This document shows positions 7,714 through 16,312 of a stretch of 43,817 nt of DNA, piece after piece. The stretch is from Chloroflexota bacterium. GTDB taxonomy: Bacteria > Chloroflexota > Dehalococcoidia > Lucifugimonadales > Lucifugimonadaceae. A model generated the notes under the pieces. It made no database searches. It had not been told where the DNA came from and was given only the letters and a program-made list of their open reading frames with translations. The stretch is taken from positions 1 through 43,817 of the forward strand of contig JABIGL010000081.1 of assembly GCA_018650185.1 (NCBI GenBank), in the 5' to 3' direction. Each line of letters opens with the position of its first letter. Position 1 is the first letter of the stretch. The translations under genes and the position numbers were made by a program.

Positions 7714-9021
7714 GTGTCCGGACCGCTTGACGGCATCAAGGTCGTCGAATTTTCGGAAATAATCGCCGGGCCGGTGAGTGGCGTGCTGCTTTCCGACCTT
7801 GGTGCCGATGTGATCAAGGTGGAGCCACCATGGGGTGACCCGTGGCGTGGCTCGCCGACGCGAGTCGGGCCGCCGGAGGCGAAAGAGAGCCGTGGCTTCA
7901 TCGCCGTAAATCGCGGCAAACGCAGCATCCGCGTAGACCTCACCAAACCTGAGGGCGTGAAGGTCGTGCATCGACTCGTGTCTGAGTCGGACGTGGTGCT
8001 CGTAAACCATCGCCCTGACGTTCCCTACAAACTCAGGATCGACTACGAAACACTGTCCGAAATCAATCCCAGGATTATCTACTGCGAGCTGACAGCGTTT
8101 GGGCGTTCCGGGCCTGAGAGCGCAAAACCTGGCTACGACATCATCATGCAGGCGCGCACCGGCTTGATGGCCACAAACGGCACGATCGACGAGGGAGTTC
8201 CGCGGGTTATCCGCGGCACCCCGCCGGTTGATTTTGCAGCGGGCTACGCCGTGTCCCAGGGAGTTTTGGCGGCGCTTTTCCATCGTGAGCGTACCGGGCG
8301 TGGGCAGAAAATTGAGACGTCCCTGCTGTCCAACGCCCTGTACATCCAGTCGCTCCCACTCACCTACGTCCCATCGGCGCCATCTGCCCAGTCCCAGATG
8401 GTTCTCGAAGAATTTCCCGCTGTACGTGAGGCCGGACTGCCGTACCCGGACGTGGACGCTCTTTACCAGCAGAACGACCGGTCTCCGGCGTACCGCCCCT
8501 ACTACAGAACCTTCCAGACAGAGGACTGGGTGATTGCCGTCGGCTGCTTGAGCGAACCGCTCCGCAAAAAGATGGCGGATGCCATGGGATTGGATGACCC
8601 GAGATTCAGCCCCGGCTACGATCAGCAGAGCGAGGAAGGATTGGAATCGGCGAGGCAGGTCGTGCTGGAAGCGGAACGCATGTTCCTGGAGAAGCCAGCG
8701 TCGCACTGGATTGACCTTCTTGAGCGTGCCGGGGTGCCGGTTGCGCCGCTGAAATTCGTTGAAGAGATGGTGTTCGACGAGCAGGCGATTGCGAACGGGA
8801 TGATTGTGGAACATGAACACCCGTTGGCCGGGACCGTGCGCACCGCTGGGCCGATCTTCAAGATGAGCGATTCGCCCACGGCGTCAGAGCACTCATCGCC
8901 ACGGCTTGGCGAGCACACACTGGAAGTCCTGGCCGCGCTTGGATACGACGCAAATGAGATCGAAACCCTGTTAGAGTCCGGCGCTGTATCGGGAATCGTC
9001 AGCCCGAACTCAGGAGCCTAG
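7714..9021 (+). CDS. CaiB/BaiF family (class III) CoA-transferase, array copy 4
   Basis: Class III CoA-transferase of 435 residues that starts with GTG (MSGPLDGIKVVEFSE when read as Met). AGG-rich sequence lies just upstream, and the start matches the sisters. The predicted catalytic residue is Asp173 in PVDFAAGYA, with Ala in place of the Thr found in the sisters. The loop after GDPWR is the longest of the five (GSPTRVGPPEAKES). It shares VNHRPDVPYKL and INPRIIYCE-type wording with copy 5, which makes those two a second related pair. A C-terminal tail (SGIVSPNSGA) extends past the usual LLESG end. The substrate is unknown. Confidence 0.92.
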   Translation: MSGPLDGIKVVEFSEIIAGPVSGVLLSDLGADVIKVEPPWGDPWRGSPTRVGPPEAKESRGFIAVNRGKRSIRVDLTKPEGVKVVHRLVSESDVVLVNHRPDVPYKLRIDYETLSEINPRIIYCELTAFGRSGPESAKPGYDIIMQARTGLMATNGTIDEGVPRVIRGTPPVDFAAGYAVSQGVLAALFHRERTGRGQKIETSLLSNALYIQSLPLTYVPSAPSAQSQMVLEEFPAVREAGLPYPDVDALYQQNDRSPAYRPYYRTFQTEDWVIAVGCLSEPLRKKMADAMGLDDPRFSPGYDQQSEEGLESARQVVLEAERMFLEKPASHWIDLLERAGVPVAPLKFVEEMVFDEQAIANGMIVEHEHPLAGTVRTAGPIFKMSDSPTASEHSSPRLGEHTLEVLAALGYDANEIETLLESGAVSGIVSPNSGA

Positions 9022-9048
9022 TTGAAGAGCCATTGGGAGGTTCGCTAG

Positions 9049-10323
9049 ATGCCCGGTCCGCTGGAGGGCGTGCGCGTCATCGAGTTCTCTGAGATCATCG
9101 CCGGTCCCGTCGGCGGGATGCTGCTGGCCGACTTCGGCGCAGATGTGATCAAAGTGGAACCACCCTGGGGCGATCCCTGGCGGTCCACCTCGCCGGGACC
9201 AACCGGTCCGAACGAGAGCCGAGGGTTCATAGCGGTGAACCGCGGTAAGCGAAGCATCCGGGTAGACCTCACCAGGGACGCCGGTAAGAGCGTCGTTCAT
9301 AAGCTTGTGGAGGATGCCGATGTGATCGTGCTGAACCACCGCCCGGACGTGCCGTACAAACTCGGGATCGACTACGAGACGCTGTCTGCGATCAACCCGA
9401 AGATCATCTACTGCGAAGTTACAGCGTACGGTCGGCTTGGGCCGAATCGAGAGCTACCAGGGTATGACGTGATCGTGCAGGCGATAACCGGGATGATGAC
9501 GTCCGAGGGGCATGACGTGGACGGGTTGCCCCGGGCGGTCAACGTATCGCCGGTCTCAGACATGGCCACCGGTTACGCCATCATGATGTCGGTCTCGGCC
9601 GCGCTCTACTACCGGGAGAAGACGGGCAAGGGCCAGAAGATAGAGAACTCGTTGTTGCAGAACTCGCTTCGGATGCAGCAGAGCAGCCTGACGCAGGTGG
9701 ACGAGTTCCCGACTCCACGCCAGACCTGGCGTGATGAGGATTTGCCGGTGCTCAAGGAAGCGGGTGTCCCATTCAGCGAAATTTACGCCATGTACCGGGA
9801 CCAGCGTTACAACCCAGAGTTTGCAGCGTATTACCAGCCGTATGAGACGAAGGACTGGGTGATCTCGATCGGCTGCCTCAGCAATCCGCTACGCAAGAAG
9901 ATGGCCGATGCCATGGGCGTGTACGACATCCGGTTTGAACCGGATTACGTGCGCGAATCGCCGGAGTCGGTCACGTTTGCTGAAGGCTTGATCGTGACAT
10001 ACCGCGATCTGTTCAAGACGAAAACGACCGATGAGTGGATGAAGATCCTCACCGAATCCGGCGTCCCTTGCGGCCCGATGCGCTTCATCGAAGAAATGGT
10101 CTACGACGAACAGGCTCTCGCCAACGGGATGATCGTAGAGACAGAACACACAGTCTCCGGCAACGTCCGCGGGCCCGGACCTCTATCCACCATGAGCGAG
10201 TCCCCACTAGAAATCACCAGATCAGCCCCGGCCTTCGGCGAACACACTGACGAGGTCTTGCATGAGGCGGGCTACTCGGACGCGGAGGTAGCGGCGCTAA
10301 AGGCGAACTCTGACGTCTTTTAG
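9049..10323 (+). CDS. CaiB/BaiF family (class III) CoA-transferase, array copy 5
   Basis: Last gene of the array, 424 residues, beginning MPGPLEGVRVIEFSE. A strong GGGAGG Shine-Dalgarno lies eight bases before the ATG, unlike the weak sites of copies 2-4, so this gene can be translated independently. The predicted catalytic residue is Asp171 in VSDMATGYA. The motif is slightly changed (Ser before Asp, Met after it) but the Asp is kept. The loop after GDPWR reads STSPGPTGPNES. The C-terminal ending VAALKANSDVF lacks the LLESG motif. The stop is only 6 bases from the end of the convergent HNH gene. The substrate is unknown. Confidence 0.92.
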   Translation: MPGPLEGVRVIEFSEIIAGPVGGMLLADFGADVIKVEPPWGDPWRSTSPGPTGPNESRGFIAVNRGKRSIRVDLTRDAGKSVVHKLVEDADVIVLNHRPDVPYKLGIDYETLSAINPKIIYCEVTAYGRLGPNRELPGYDVIVQAITGMMTSEGHDVDGLPRAVNVSPVSDMATGYAIMMSVSAALYYREKTGKGQKIENSLLQNSLRMQQSSLTQVDEFPTPRQTWRDEDLPVLKEAGVPFSEIYAMYRDQRYNPEFAAYYQPYETKDWVISIGCLSNPLRKKMADAMGVYDIRFEPDYVRESPESVTFAEGLIVTYRDLFKTKTTDEWMKILTESGVPCGPMRFIEEMVYDEQALANGMIVETEHTVSGNVRGPGPLSTMSESPLEITRSAPAFGEHTDEVLHEAGYSDAEVAALKANSDVF

Positions 10324-10329
10324 GGGGCG

Positions 10330-11103
10330 TCAACCCTGAAATACAGATTCACGGTGGTACTCGAGGGCTTGAGGATCAGGCGGGTGTTGGTCTGGAATCC
10401 TTAATGGTTCGCCTTCGAAGTCGAAAAGCATTACTCGATGAAAGTTAGAAATCGGACCCTCTCGAAGCTTGGATGACACGACCATCCTGAATGAGCTGTC
10501 GAACGTGATCAAACCGCGATCAAACGCCCTGTCGTGTAGCGCGTTCAGAGCGATTCCATTACTAGGATCCGCACGTCTGCCTTCGTCGACACTCCACGGG
10601 ATAATGTGCCCCGCATTTAACAACGCAGCCGAAGTGAGTCCTGTAACTGCGCAACTGTTCTCGTAGGCTGCTAATACAGATGAGCGAAAAAACGTCTGAA
10701 CGCGCCGTGCGTTTATGGTGACCTCGACTTGAGTCTCGCCGGATGGAGCCACAATGGCCGTTTGTGTTTGATCCTCACCTGAGACGCGAATCCTTGCCAA
10801 TTCCGACTCGATTGCAAACCATTCCAAATCATCATGCGCCTGTGCCCATAGAGCACGATCAGCCTGGCTCGCGCCACGAAGACCTTTGATTCCCCTGGCC
10901 ATAAGATCAGGGTCCAGGCTAGCGAAATTCGATGCCTTCATAGCGACGGCACTCGGGGTGCGGCCAATTTCCTCCGCAAGTTGGACTATTTCAGGGTTGG
11001 TCGCGTGAAGCCGACCGAATGGGTTTTGAAAATAGACGCGTAGCGCAAGTAAAAGCTCATCCCGTTCCCAACCGCGACGTTCAGTTGATCGTCCACTGGT
11101 CAC
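10330..11103 (-). CDS. HNH endonuclease domain protein
   Basis: Predicted DNA nuclease of 257 residues. The C-terminal half holds an HNH module: Cys151 in SCAVTG, His166 in NAGHIIPW, Asn182 in PSNGIALN and His190 in LHDRAFDRG, followed by the expected strand LITFD. This is the layout of the HNH_2-type modules found in restriction-like nucleases. The first 75 residues (RGWERDELLLALRVYF, then EEIGRTPSAVAMKASNF) look like a small helical, possibly DNA-binding, domain. The GTG start lies 11 bases after the oxidoreductase stop, with a GGGGGTG Shine-Dalgarno, so the two genes are probably co-transcribed. No methylase or other defence gene is adjacent. The gene looks less GC-rich by eye than its neighbours, which may indicate transfer. 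Confidence 0.82.
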   Translation of the reverse strand: MTSGRSTERRGWERDELLLALRVYFQNPFGRLHATNPEIVQLAEEIGRTPSAVAMKASNFASLDPDLMARGIKGLRGASQADRALWAQAHDDLEWFAIESELARIRVSGEDQTQTAIVAPSGETQVEVTINARRVQTFFRSSVLAAYENSCAVTGLTSAALLNAGHIIPWSVDEGRRADPSNGIALNALHDRAFDRGLITFDSSFRMVVSSKLREGPISNFHRVMLFDFEGEPLRIPDQHPPDPQALEYHRESVFQG

Positions 11104-11114
11104 AATTTCACCCC

Positions 11115-12179
11115 CTAAACCTCCGTCAGCTTCACTTCCACGCCCTCTGATGCGCTCTTGATTGCTCCCAGGGCGAACGCCAGGGCGTGTACTGCTTCAT
11201 CGCCGTCCATCTCCGGTTGCGTGCCGTTCACGATCGCTCCTGTGAACGCGTGTGCCGCCAGGCGGAAGCTGTCGCCCCAGTCCGTCTCCATATCGCTGTA
11301 GGCTCGGATTTCGCCGTCCCGGTACATTTCCAGCGGCGGCTTGCCGAGCATCTCGCCGGTGCAGCGATTGATCCAGATGATCCCGCGCGAACCTGTGATC
11401 TCGATCCACTCATCTAGCGGGTAGTAGCTCGTCCGCACCATCATGTCCGGCGCAATCACCATGTTCCAGCTACCGAAAACGCCGTTCGTGTGTTGCCATG
11501 AGATGACCGACGGAATACCGGTGAACCCCTCAGGGCCGTCCAGATCCGCCATCGCGTGCACTTTGTCGATCTGACCCAGGAAGTAAGACACGATGGAGGT
11601 GACGTGATAGCCGTAATCCAGGATCGACTGCGCAGGACCTCCTAAAGCAGCGTCGTCACGCCAAGCTTGCGCAGCGGGCGGTGTGTCGATCCCGCCCTTG
11701 CCGCGTCCTCGGACCATCATCACCCTGATCGACACCACATCGCCTATCTCGCCCGCATCGATCATCGACTTCGCCTGCATGTACGGCACATAAGTCCGAT
11801 AGTTCTCGACAACACGGAAAATCCGGTCGCTTGCCGCAGCAGCGGCGGCAATCTGACGACCTTCGTCCATCGAAATCGCCATCGGTTTCTGCAGCGAGAC
11901 GTGCTTCCCGGCGGCCAGTGCTTCAAGCGTCATCGGCAGGTGCATGTGATGGGGCAGCAGGATTTCGACCGCGTCGACGTCCGGGTCAGCCAACAACTCC
12001 CGGTGATCCGTGTACGCCTTCTGGACTCCCCACTGATCTTTCCGGGACTGAGCGACGCCGGGAGCTGGATCTGCGATGGCGTAAAGCTCGCCGGTGTCGT
12101 TATCCCGGTATCCGAGCTCATGGAGTTGTGAAATGGTTCCAGCGCCGATGAATCCGACTTTCACCCGACCGTTGCTCAT
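11115..12179 (-). CDS. Gfo/Idh/MocA family NAD(P)-dependent oxidoreductase
   Basis: Oxidoreductase of 354 residues, probably acting on a sugar, cyclitol or related polyol. The N-terminal Rossmann fold shows VGFIGAGTISQLH (8-20) for NAD(P) binding. The substrate-site Lys is expected at 98 in SLQKPMA, where the common motif is EKP, so Glu is replaced by Gln. The C-terminal beta-sheet domain includes GPAQSILDYGYHVTSIVSYF, the equivalent of the usual GG-x-hydrophobic-x-D-x-G-x-H motif. AAGGAG lies eight bases upstream of the ATG. It heads a probable two-gene transcript with the HNH gene. The exact substrate cannot be inferred. Confidence 0.88.
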   Translation of the reverse strand: MSNGRVKVGFIGAGTISQLHELGYRDNDTGELYAIADPAPGVAQSRKDQWGVQKAYTDHRELLADPDVDAVEILLPHHMHLPMTLEALAAGKHVSLQKPMAISMDEGRQIAAAAAASDRIFRVVENYRTYVPYMQAKSMIDAGEIGDVVSIRVMMVRGRGKGGIDTPPAAQAWRDDAALGGPAQSILDYGYHVTSIVSYFLGQIDKVHAMADLDGPEGFTGIPSVISWQHTNGVFGSWNMVIAPDMMVRTSYYPLDEWIEITGSRGIIWINRCTGEMLGKPPLEMYRDGEIRAYSDMETDWGDSFRLAAHAFTGAIVNGTQPEMDGDEAVHALAFALGAIKSASEGVEVKLTEV

Positions 12180-12325
12180 GTCGTAACTCCTTTTTGGGCC
12201 ACGTTTGTTGCCAGATTCCCGGAAAGCCGTTCCAGCATCCGATTACGTAAATATTCTCAAGCGGGCCAACACTTGAATGGGCTGCATCGTATGCACTGCC
12301 CCGTCTAACTTCCAGCCTTGATCGG

Positions 12326-12331
12326 TATACT
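12326..12331 (+). promoter_or_regulatory. -10 element (TATACT) for a possibly leaderless gene
   Basis: TATACT ends seven bases before the ATG at 12338, and no Shine-Dalgarno sequence lies between them. If used, transcription would begin at or next to the A of the ATG, giving a leaderless mRNA. No convincing -35 box is visible 16-18 bases upstream. Confidence 0.35.
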
Positions 12332-12337
12332 GCGCTA

Positions 12338-13213
12338 ATGTTCAGAACAATCGGCCACACATTCGAACTCATAAAAGTCAGTTGGAGCGTCCTGATGAAG
12401 GACAAAGAGCTGATTTTCTTCCCCATCATGGGCGGAATCGGAGTTCTAATACTGCTCGGCGTGTTTTTCGCTATCGCCAGCGCCACCGGCACGATCGATC
12501 ACTTCGAAGAACCGACCAAGTTCAATGCAGCGACCGGCCTCGAAGAAAACCAGGTCGTGCCTTTGGACCTCATCCTGGCCGGTGCGACTTTCTTTGCCGC
12601 CTACTTCATAGTCATCTTCTTCAACGCTGCCTTGGTATCGGCTGCTCAGGAACGTTTGCGCGGCGGCGACCCGAATATCAGTTCAGGGTTATCACACGCA
12701 TCCAAGCACATCCACACCATTTTTCTCTGGTCCGTTATCGCAGCCGTAGTGGCATTGATTCTCATGTACCTCCGTAGCCGATCGCGCGGAAATATGATGG
12801 GCTCTATCGGTACAAGTTTGCTGTCGTCCGGTTGGGCGATGATCACGTTCTTCGTGATCCCGATCCTCGTCACCGAGGGCGTCGGACCAATCACGGCCAT
12901 GAAGCGGTCGACGGGCTTGTTCACGGCGACATGGGGCCGTCAGCTCACATCAAACTTTGGTTTTGGGATCATCTACATTGGCGTAATGCTCGTAGTCGGA
13001 CTGATCACCGCAATTTTTAGTGCCATCACCCCAATCATCGGAATCCCGATCGGGGTCGTTGTCTTCGCCATCGGCATTGGCGGCGTGCAGGCGATGGAGG
13101 GCATCTTCAAGGCCGCCCTCTACGATTACGCACGTGGCGAGAAGCCGTTGATATTCCAGGAATCCGACCTCCGGATGGCGTACGCGCCGAACCCGGCTGC
13201 CGCTGGAGCGTAG
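12338..13213 (+). CDS. DUF6159-like polytopic membrane protein
   Basis: Integral membrane protein of 291 residues and unknown function. It opens MFRTIGHTFELIKVSWSVL and continues KDKELIFFPIMGGIG, the pattern I associate with DUF6159. About six hydrophobic segments are visible: 27-49, 80-103, 124-142, 164-180, and two between about 206 and 253. A cytoplasmic tail of about 38 residues includes YDYARGEKP. Similar proteins contain a conserved amphipathic start and a pro-rich loop. The next gene (amidase) is 99 bases downstream, behind an inverted repeat, so linkage to the amidases is not certain. There is no obvious Shine-Dalgarno; see the -10 element seven bases upstream. Confidence 0.7.
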   Translation: MFRTIGHTFELIKVSWSVLMKDKELIFFPIMGGIGVLILLGVFFAIASATGTIDHFEEPTKFNAATGLEENQVVPLDLILAGATFFAAYFIVIFFNAALVSAAQERLRGGDPNISSGLSHASKHIHTIFLWSVIAAVVALILMYLRSRSRGNMMGSIGTSLLSSGWAMITFFVIPILVTEGVGPITAMKRSTGLFTATWGRQLTSNFGFGIIYIGVMLVVGLITAIFSAITPIIGIPIGVVVFAIGIGGVQAMEGIFKAALYDYARGEKPLIFQESDLRMAYAPNPAAAGA

Positions 13214-13253
13214 TTCCGGAAATCGACTGAATCTGGTATCGGCTCTCCACCGA

Positions 13254-13282
13254 GGCTGCGCGCGCGCCATAATGGCGCAGCC
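13254..13282 (+). repeat. Inverted repeat between the DUF6159-like gene and amidase 1
   Basis: GGCTGCGC (13254-13261) pairs with GCGCAGCC (13275-13282). An alternative inner hairpin GCGCCA-TAA-TGGCGC (13264-13278) overlaps it and competes for the right arm. No T-run follows, so this is either a weak terminator or a leader structure 30 bases before the amidase start. Confidence 0.45.
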
Positions 13283-13312
13283 AACCGGCACGCAACCACT
13301 CGGGGGAGAGAT

Positions 13313-14752
13313 ATGACCACGCCTAACGAACTCGCCTGGACGCCCGCACACAAACTGCGGGAGATGATCGCAAGCCGGGAGATCTCACCGGTAGAGGTCA
13401 CCCAGGCTTCGCTTGACCGCATAGACAGGTTCAACGGTCAGTTGAACGCGTACCTCGCTGTAATTCCCGAGCAGGCGTTGGAGACGGCGCGCGCCGCGGA
13501 GCAGGCCGTAATGGACGGCGATGAGCTTGGTCTCCTACACGGCGTTCCGACGTCCATCAAGGACCTCGAGCCGATGGCGGGCGTTCGTTTCACCTCCGGC
13601 TCCCTCATCTACAAAGACCGAATAGCGGACACGGACTCGCTTTCCGTATCCCGAATCAAGGATGCCGGTGGCGTCATCCTCGGTAAGACAAACACATCCG
13701 AGTACGGCCACATCGGCACCAACGAGAACCGGCTCGGAGATGCCTGCCGTAACCCCTGGAACACTGAGCGTACGAGTGGCGCTTCTAGCGGTGGCGCCGG
13801 TTCTTCCGTGGCCGCCGGTATCACTCCGTGGGCACAGGGTAGTGATGGAGCGGGTTCGGTACGAATTCCGGCGGCGTTTTGCGGCATATTTGGCATCAAA
13901 GCGACACAGGGGCGTGTCCCGCGCTACTCAGCGGGGATGGATAGCTGGCACTGGTTCAACTACTCCAACGTAGGGCCCATGGCGCGTGACGTGACCGACG
14001 CAGCCATGTTGCTCCAGGTACTGGCCGGGCCGCATCCTGACGCTGAACATCTCACGATCCAGGAAACCCCACCGGACTACGTAGCTGCGCTAGGCCGAGG
14101 CGTGAAGGGCCTAAGAATTGCCTACTCGCCCGATCTTGGAGGGGTAGCGGTGGACCCTGAGGTACGTGAAGCCGTCGGTCAGGCAGCGAAGTCGTTCGAA
14201 GAGATGGGCGCAATCGTTGAAGAGCCCCGTTTCAGGATCGATTCGCCGGAAGCGATGTTTGACCTGCTGATGACTATCTGGCGCTGCCGGACCTATTCCG
14301 TGAGTGGTGCTCTACTCGAACAGCGAGAGTTGCTGACGGACTACCTGCGGGATGGCCTGGAAGGTGGTGAGAAGGTGACCGGTGCCGAGCTTTGGCACGC
14401 CTACTCACGCCTCGAGTTCTACCGGAACTACGTTCAGGAGTTCTTCAAAGACTACGATCTGCTGCTCACGCCTACGCTCGCCACTCCCGCGTTCAAGGTG
14501 GGCGAGCACCCGGCGGTGATCGACGGCGTGACCGTCCCGGACAAGCTCTGGGGCTTCACTCCCTTCACCTATCCGTTCAACATGACCGGAAATCCGGCTG
14601 CAACGGCACCGGCGGGCTTTTCAAGCGACGGACTGCCGATCGGCCTCCACATTGTGGGGCGATGGGGCGACGAGGAAACGGTCATGGCCGCTTCCAAGGC
14701 GTTCGAAGACGCCAGGCCCTGGGCGGACAAACGACCGGCCGGGTTCGAGTAG
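13313..14752 (+). CDS. Amidase-signature family hydrolase, divergent member
   Basis: Amide-bond hydrolase of 479 residues in the Ser-cisSer-Lys family that includes GatA and fatty-acid amide hydrolase. The predicted triad is Lys83 in TSIKDL, cis-Ser158 in GASSGGAGSS and nucleophile Ser182 in GSDGAGSVRIPAAF, with the family's 24-residue spacing between the two serines. The usual GSDTGGS is GSDGAGS here. The C-terminal part (FTYPFNMTGNPAATAPAGF, then GLPIGLHIVG) is the standard closing motif. A GGGGGAGAG Shine-Dalgarno precedes the ATG. It is more distant from the next three amidases than they are from each other. No GatB or GatC neighbour is present, so a catabolic amidase is likelier than the tRNA amidotransferase. 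Confidence 0.92.
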   Translation: MTTPNELAWTPAHKLREMIASREISPVEVTQASLDRIDRFNGQLNAYLAVIPEQALETARAAEQAVMDGDELGLLHGVPTSIKDLEPMAGVRFTSGSLIYKDRIADTDSLSVSRIKDAGGVILGKTNTSEYGHIGTNENRLGDACRNPWNTERTSGASSGGAGSSVAAGITPWAQGSDGAGSVRIPAAFCGIFGIKATQGRVPRYSAGMDSWHWFNYSNVGPMARDVTDAAMLLQVLAGPHPDAEHLTIQETPPDYVAALGRGVKGLRIAYSPDLGGVAVDPEVREAVGQAAKSFEEMGAIVEEPRFRIDSPEAMFDLLMTIWRCRTYSVSGALLEQRELLTDYLRDGLEGGEKVTGAELWHAYSRLEFYRNYVQEFFKDYDLLLTPTLATPAFKVGEHPAVIDGVTVPDKLWGFTPFTYPFNMTGNPAATAPAGFSSDGLPIGLHIVGRWGDEETVMAASKAFEDARPWADKRPAGFE

Positions 14753-14767
14753 CAAGGTAGAGAGACC

Positions 14768-14805
14768 CCCTCTCCCAGCGGGAGAGGGCTGGGGTGAGGG
14801 AGAAG
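14768..14805 (+). repeat. 38-base palindromic repeat, copy 1 (before the amidase triplet)
   Basis: CCCTCTCCC-AGC-GGGAGAGGG forms a 9-bp perfect hairpin with a 3-base loop, followed by a GTGAG-containing tail. It matches 19184-19221 at 35 of 38 positions in the same orientation. Very similar intergenic palindromes recur in many bacterial genomes, from memory. It could be a REP/MITE-like element or act as a transcription attenuator between amidases 1 and 2. Confidence 0.75.
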
Positions 14806-14867
14806 GGATTCTTATCAGGCGCGATCAACGCTTATTTCACGGATAAAAGCCCCTCCCGGAGCAACAC

Positions 14868-16271
14868 ATGACAGAAGATCTCCACTACAAGACCATCCAC
14901 GAACTCGCCCCGCTGATGCGCGACGGCAAACTGACTTCGGTGGAGCTTACGGAATCGCAGCTCGCACGCATCGATCAACTCGATGGCCGACTCAAGTCAT
15001 ACGCCACAGTTATGTCAGATAGCGCCCGGGCACAGGCGAAGGCCGCCGACGCCGAGATCGCATCGGGGAACTATCGGGGCCCGATGCATGGCATCCCCGT
15101 TGCCGTCAAAGACCTGTGTGCTACCAATGGCGTCCGCACCATGGGCGGTAGCGCCGTATTTGCCGACAACGTTCCGAAATTTGACTCCACCGTCGTGACC
15201 CGTTTCAACGATGCCGGTGCGGTCATGCTCGGAAAGCTCAATCTGACTGAAGGCGCTATGGGTGGCTACAACCCGAAGTTGGACATCCCGGAAAATCCGT
15301 GGAAAGAAAGTCACTGGGCCGGTGCTTCTTCCAGCGGTTCAGGTAGTGCTACAGCGGCCGGACTGGCATTCGGCACGCTTGGAAGTGATACCGGCGGCTC
15401 GATTCGCCATCCGGCGGCTGTTTGCGGAACGGTCGGACTAAAACCAACCTGGGGTCGTGTAAGCCGATACGGGGTGATGAACCTCGCAGAGTCGCTCGAC
15501 CACGTAGGACCGCTGACGCGGTCCGCTGCGGACGCAGGATACGTTCTTCAGGTCATCTCAGGGCTCGATCCCAACGATCCCACCACGCTTACGCAGCCTG
15601 TCCCGGACATGACGGCGACACTGAACGCCGGAGTCAACGGAATCAAGATCGGTTTTGACGAGAACTACGCCACCGAAGATATGGCCCCGGACTTCGCTGC
15701 AGCCGTGATCGATGGCGTGCGGGTGATGGAAGGGCTCGGCGCGGAGATCGTTCCGGTGAAAATGCCGTCCCGTCTCCGTGAATACATGAGCGCCTGGCCA
15801 ATCATCTGTTCGTCGGAAGCCGCGGCGGCGCACGTCGAGACCTTCCCTTCCCGCTCTGAAGACTACGGCCCGTTTTTCCGGCAGTGGCTAACCAACGGCA
15901 GCGCGCACACGGCCGTTGAACTTGCACAGGCTGATCTGCTCCGTGCCGCGTGTGTCGGAGAGTTCAGACTTCTCATGCAGGGAGTCGACCTCCTGGCTGG
16001 TCCGTCGACCGCACGCGCTGCATATCCGGTGACGCCAGAAGAGTTGTACGGACCACCTTCGCCCGATCGTGATCCGTGGACGTCACGGTTTACGGTGCCG
16101 ATGGACTTCGCCGGACTGCCGACTATCTCACTTCCGTGCGGTCTTAATGGTGATGGACTCCCACTAAGCCTCCAATTCACGGGGCACCATCTGTCTGAGC
16201 AGCTTCTGGTACAGGCGGGCCACGCTTTCGAGCGGGCGACCGATTTCCACAACCTTCATCCGCCGGTATAG
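14868..16271 (+). CDS. Amidase-signature family hydrolase, triplet copy 1
   Basis: Amidase of 467 residues with predicted triad Lys81 (PVAVKDLC), cis-Ser154 (GASSSGSG) and nucleophile Ser178 (GSDTGGSIRHPAAVCG). The Gly-Gly after the paired serines in the usual signature is Ser-Gly here, as in both sisters. The N-terminus MTEDLHYKTI is shared exactly with the next two genes. The C-terminal end (LPTISLPCGLNGDG, then QFTGHHLSEQLL) is also nearly the same in all three. GGAG lies six bases before the ATG. A 41-base gap to the next gene suggests one transcript. The substrate is unknown; aryl or aliphatic amides are possible from family knowledge only. Confidence 0.92.
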   Translation: MTEDLHYKTIHELAPLMRDGKLTSVELTESQLARIDQLDGRLKSYATVMSDSARAQAKAADAEIASGNYRGPMHGIPVAVKDLCATNGVRTMGGSAVFADNVPKFDSTVVTRFNDAGAVMLGKLNLTEGAMGGYNPKLDIPENPWKESHWAGASSSGSGSATAAGLAFGTLGSDTGGSIRHPAAVCGTVGLKPTWGRVSRYGVMNLAESLDHVGPLTRSAADAGYVLQVISGLDPNDPTTLTQPVPDMTATLNAGVNGIKIGFDENYATEDMAPDFAAAVIDGVRVMEGLGAEIVPVKMPSRLREYMSAWPIICSSEAAAAHVETFPSRSEDYGPFFRQWLTNGSAHTAVELAQADLLRAACVGEFRLLMQGVDLLAGPSTARAAYPVTPEELYGPPSPDRDPWTSRFTVPMDFAGLPTISLPCGLNGDGLPLSLQFTGHHLSEQLLVQAGHAFERATDFHNLHPPV

Positions 16272-16312
16272 ACGCCAAACACGCACTCTTCCGCAGCAAT
16301 AAGGATCGCTGA

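Noticed and set aside
7444-8820. A 458-codon open frame on the minus strand across CoA-transferase copies 3 and 4
   Set aside because: It lies opposite two clear genes in the frame that stays open because of their codon bias, spans their junction, and its translation shows no domain or sensible composition.
14753-14867. CRISPR or tandem array suspected from the palindromic repeat
   Set aside because: Only one copy is present here and one 4.4 kb away; there are no spacers and no cas genes.
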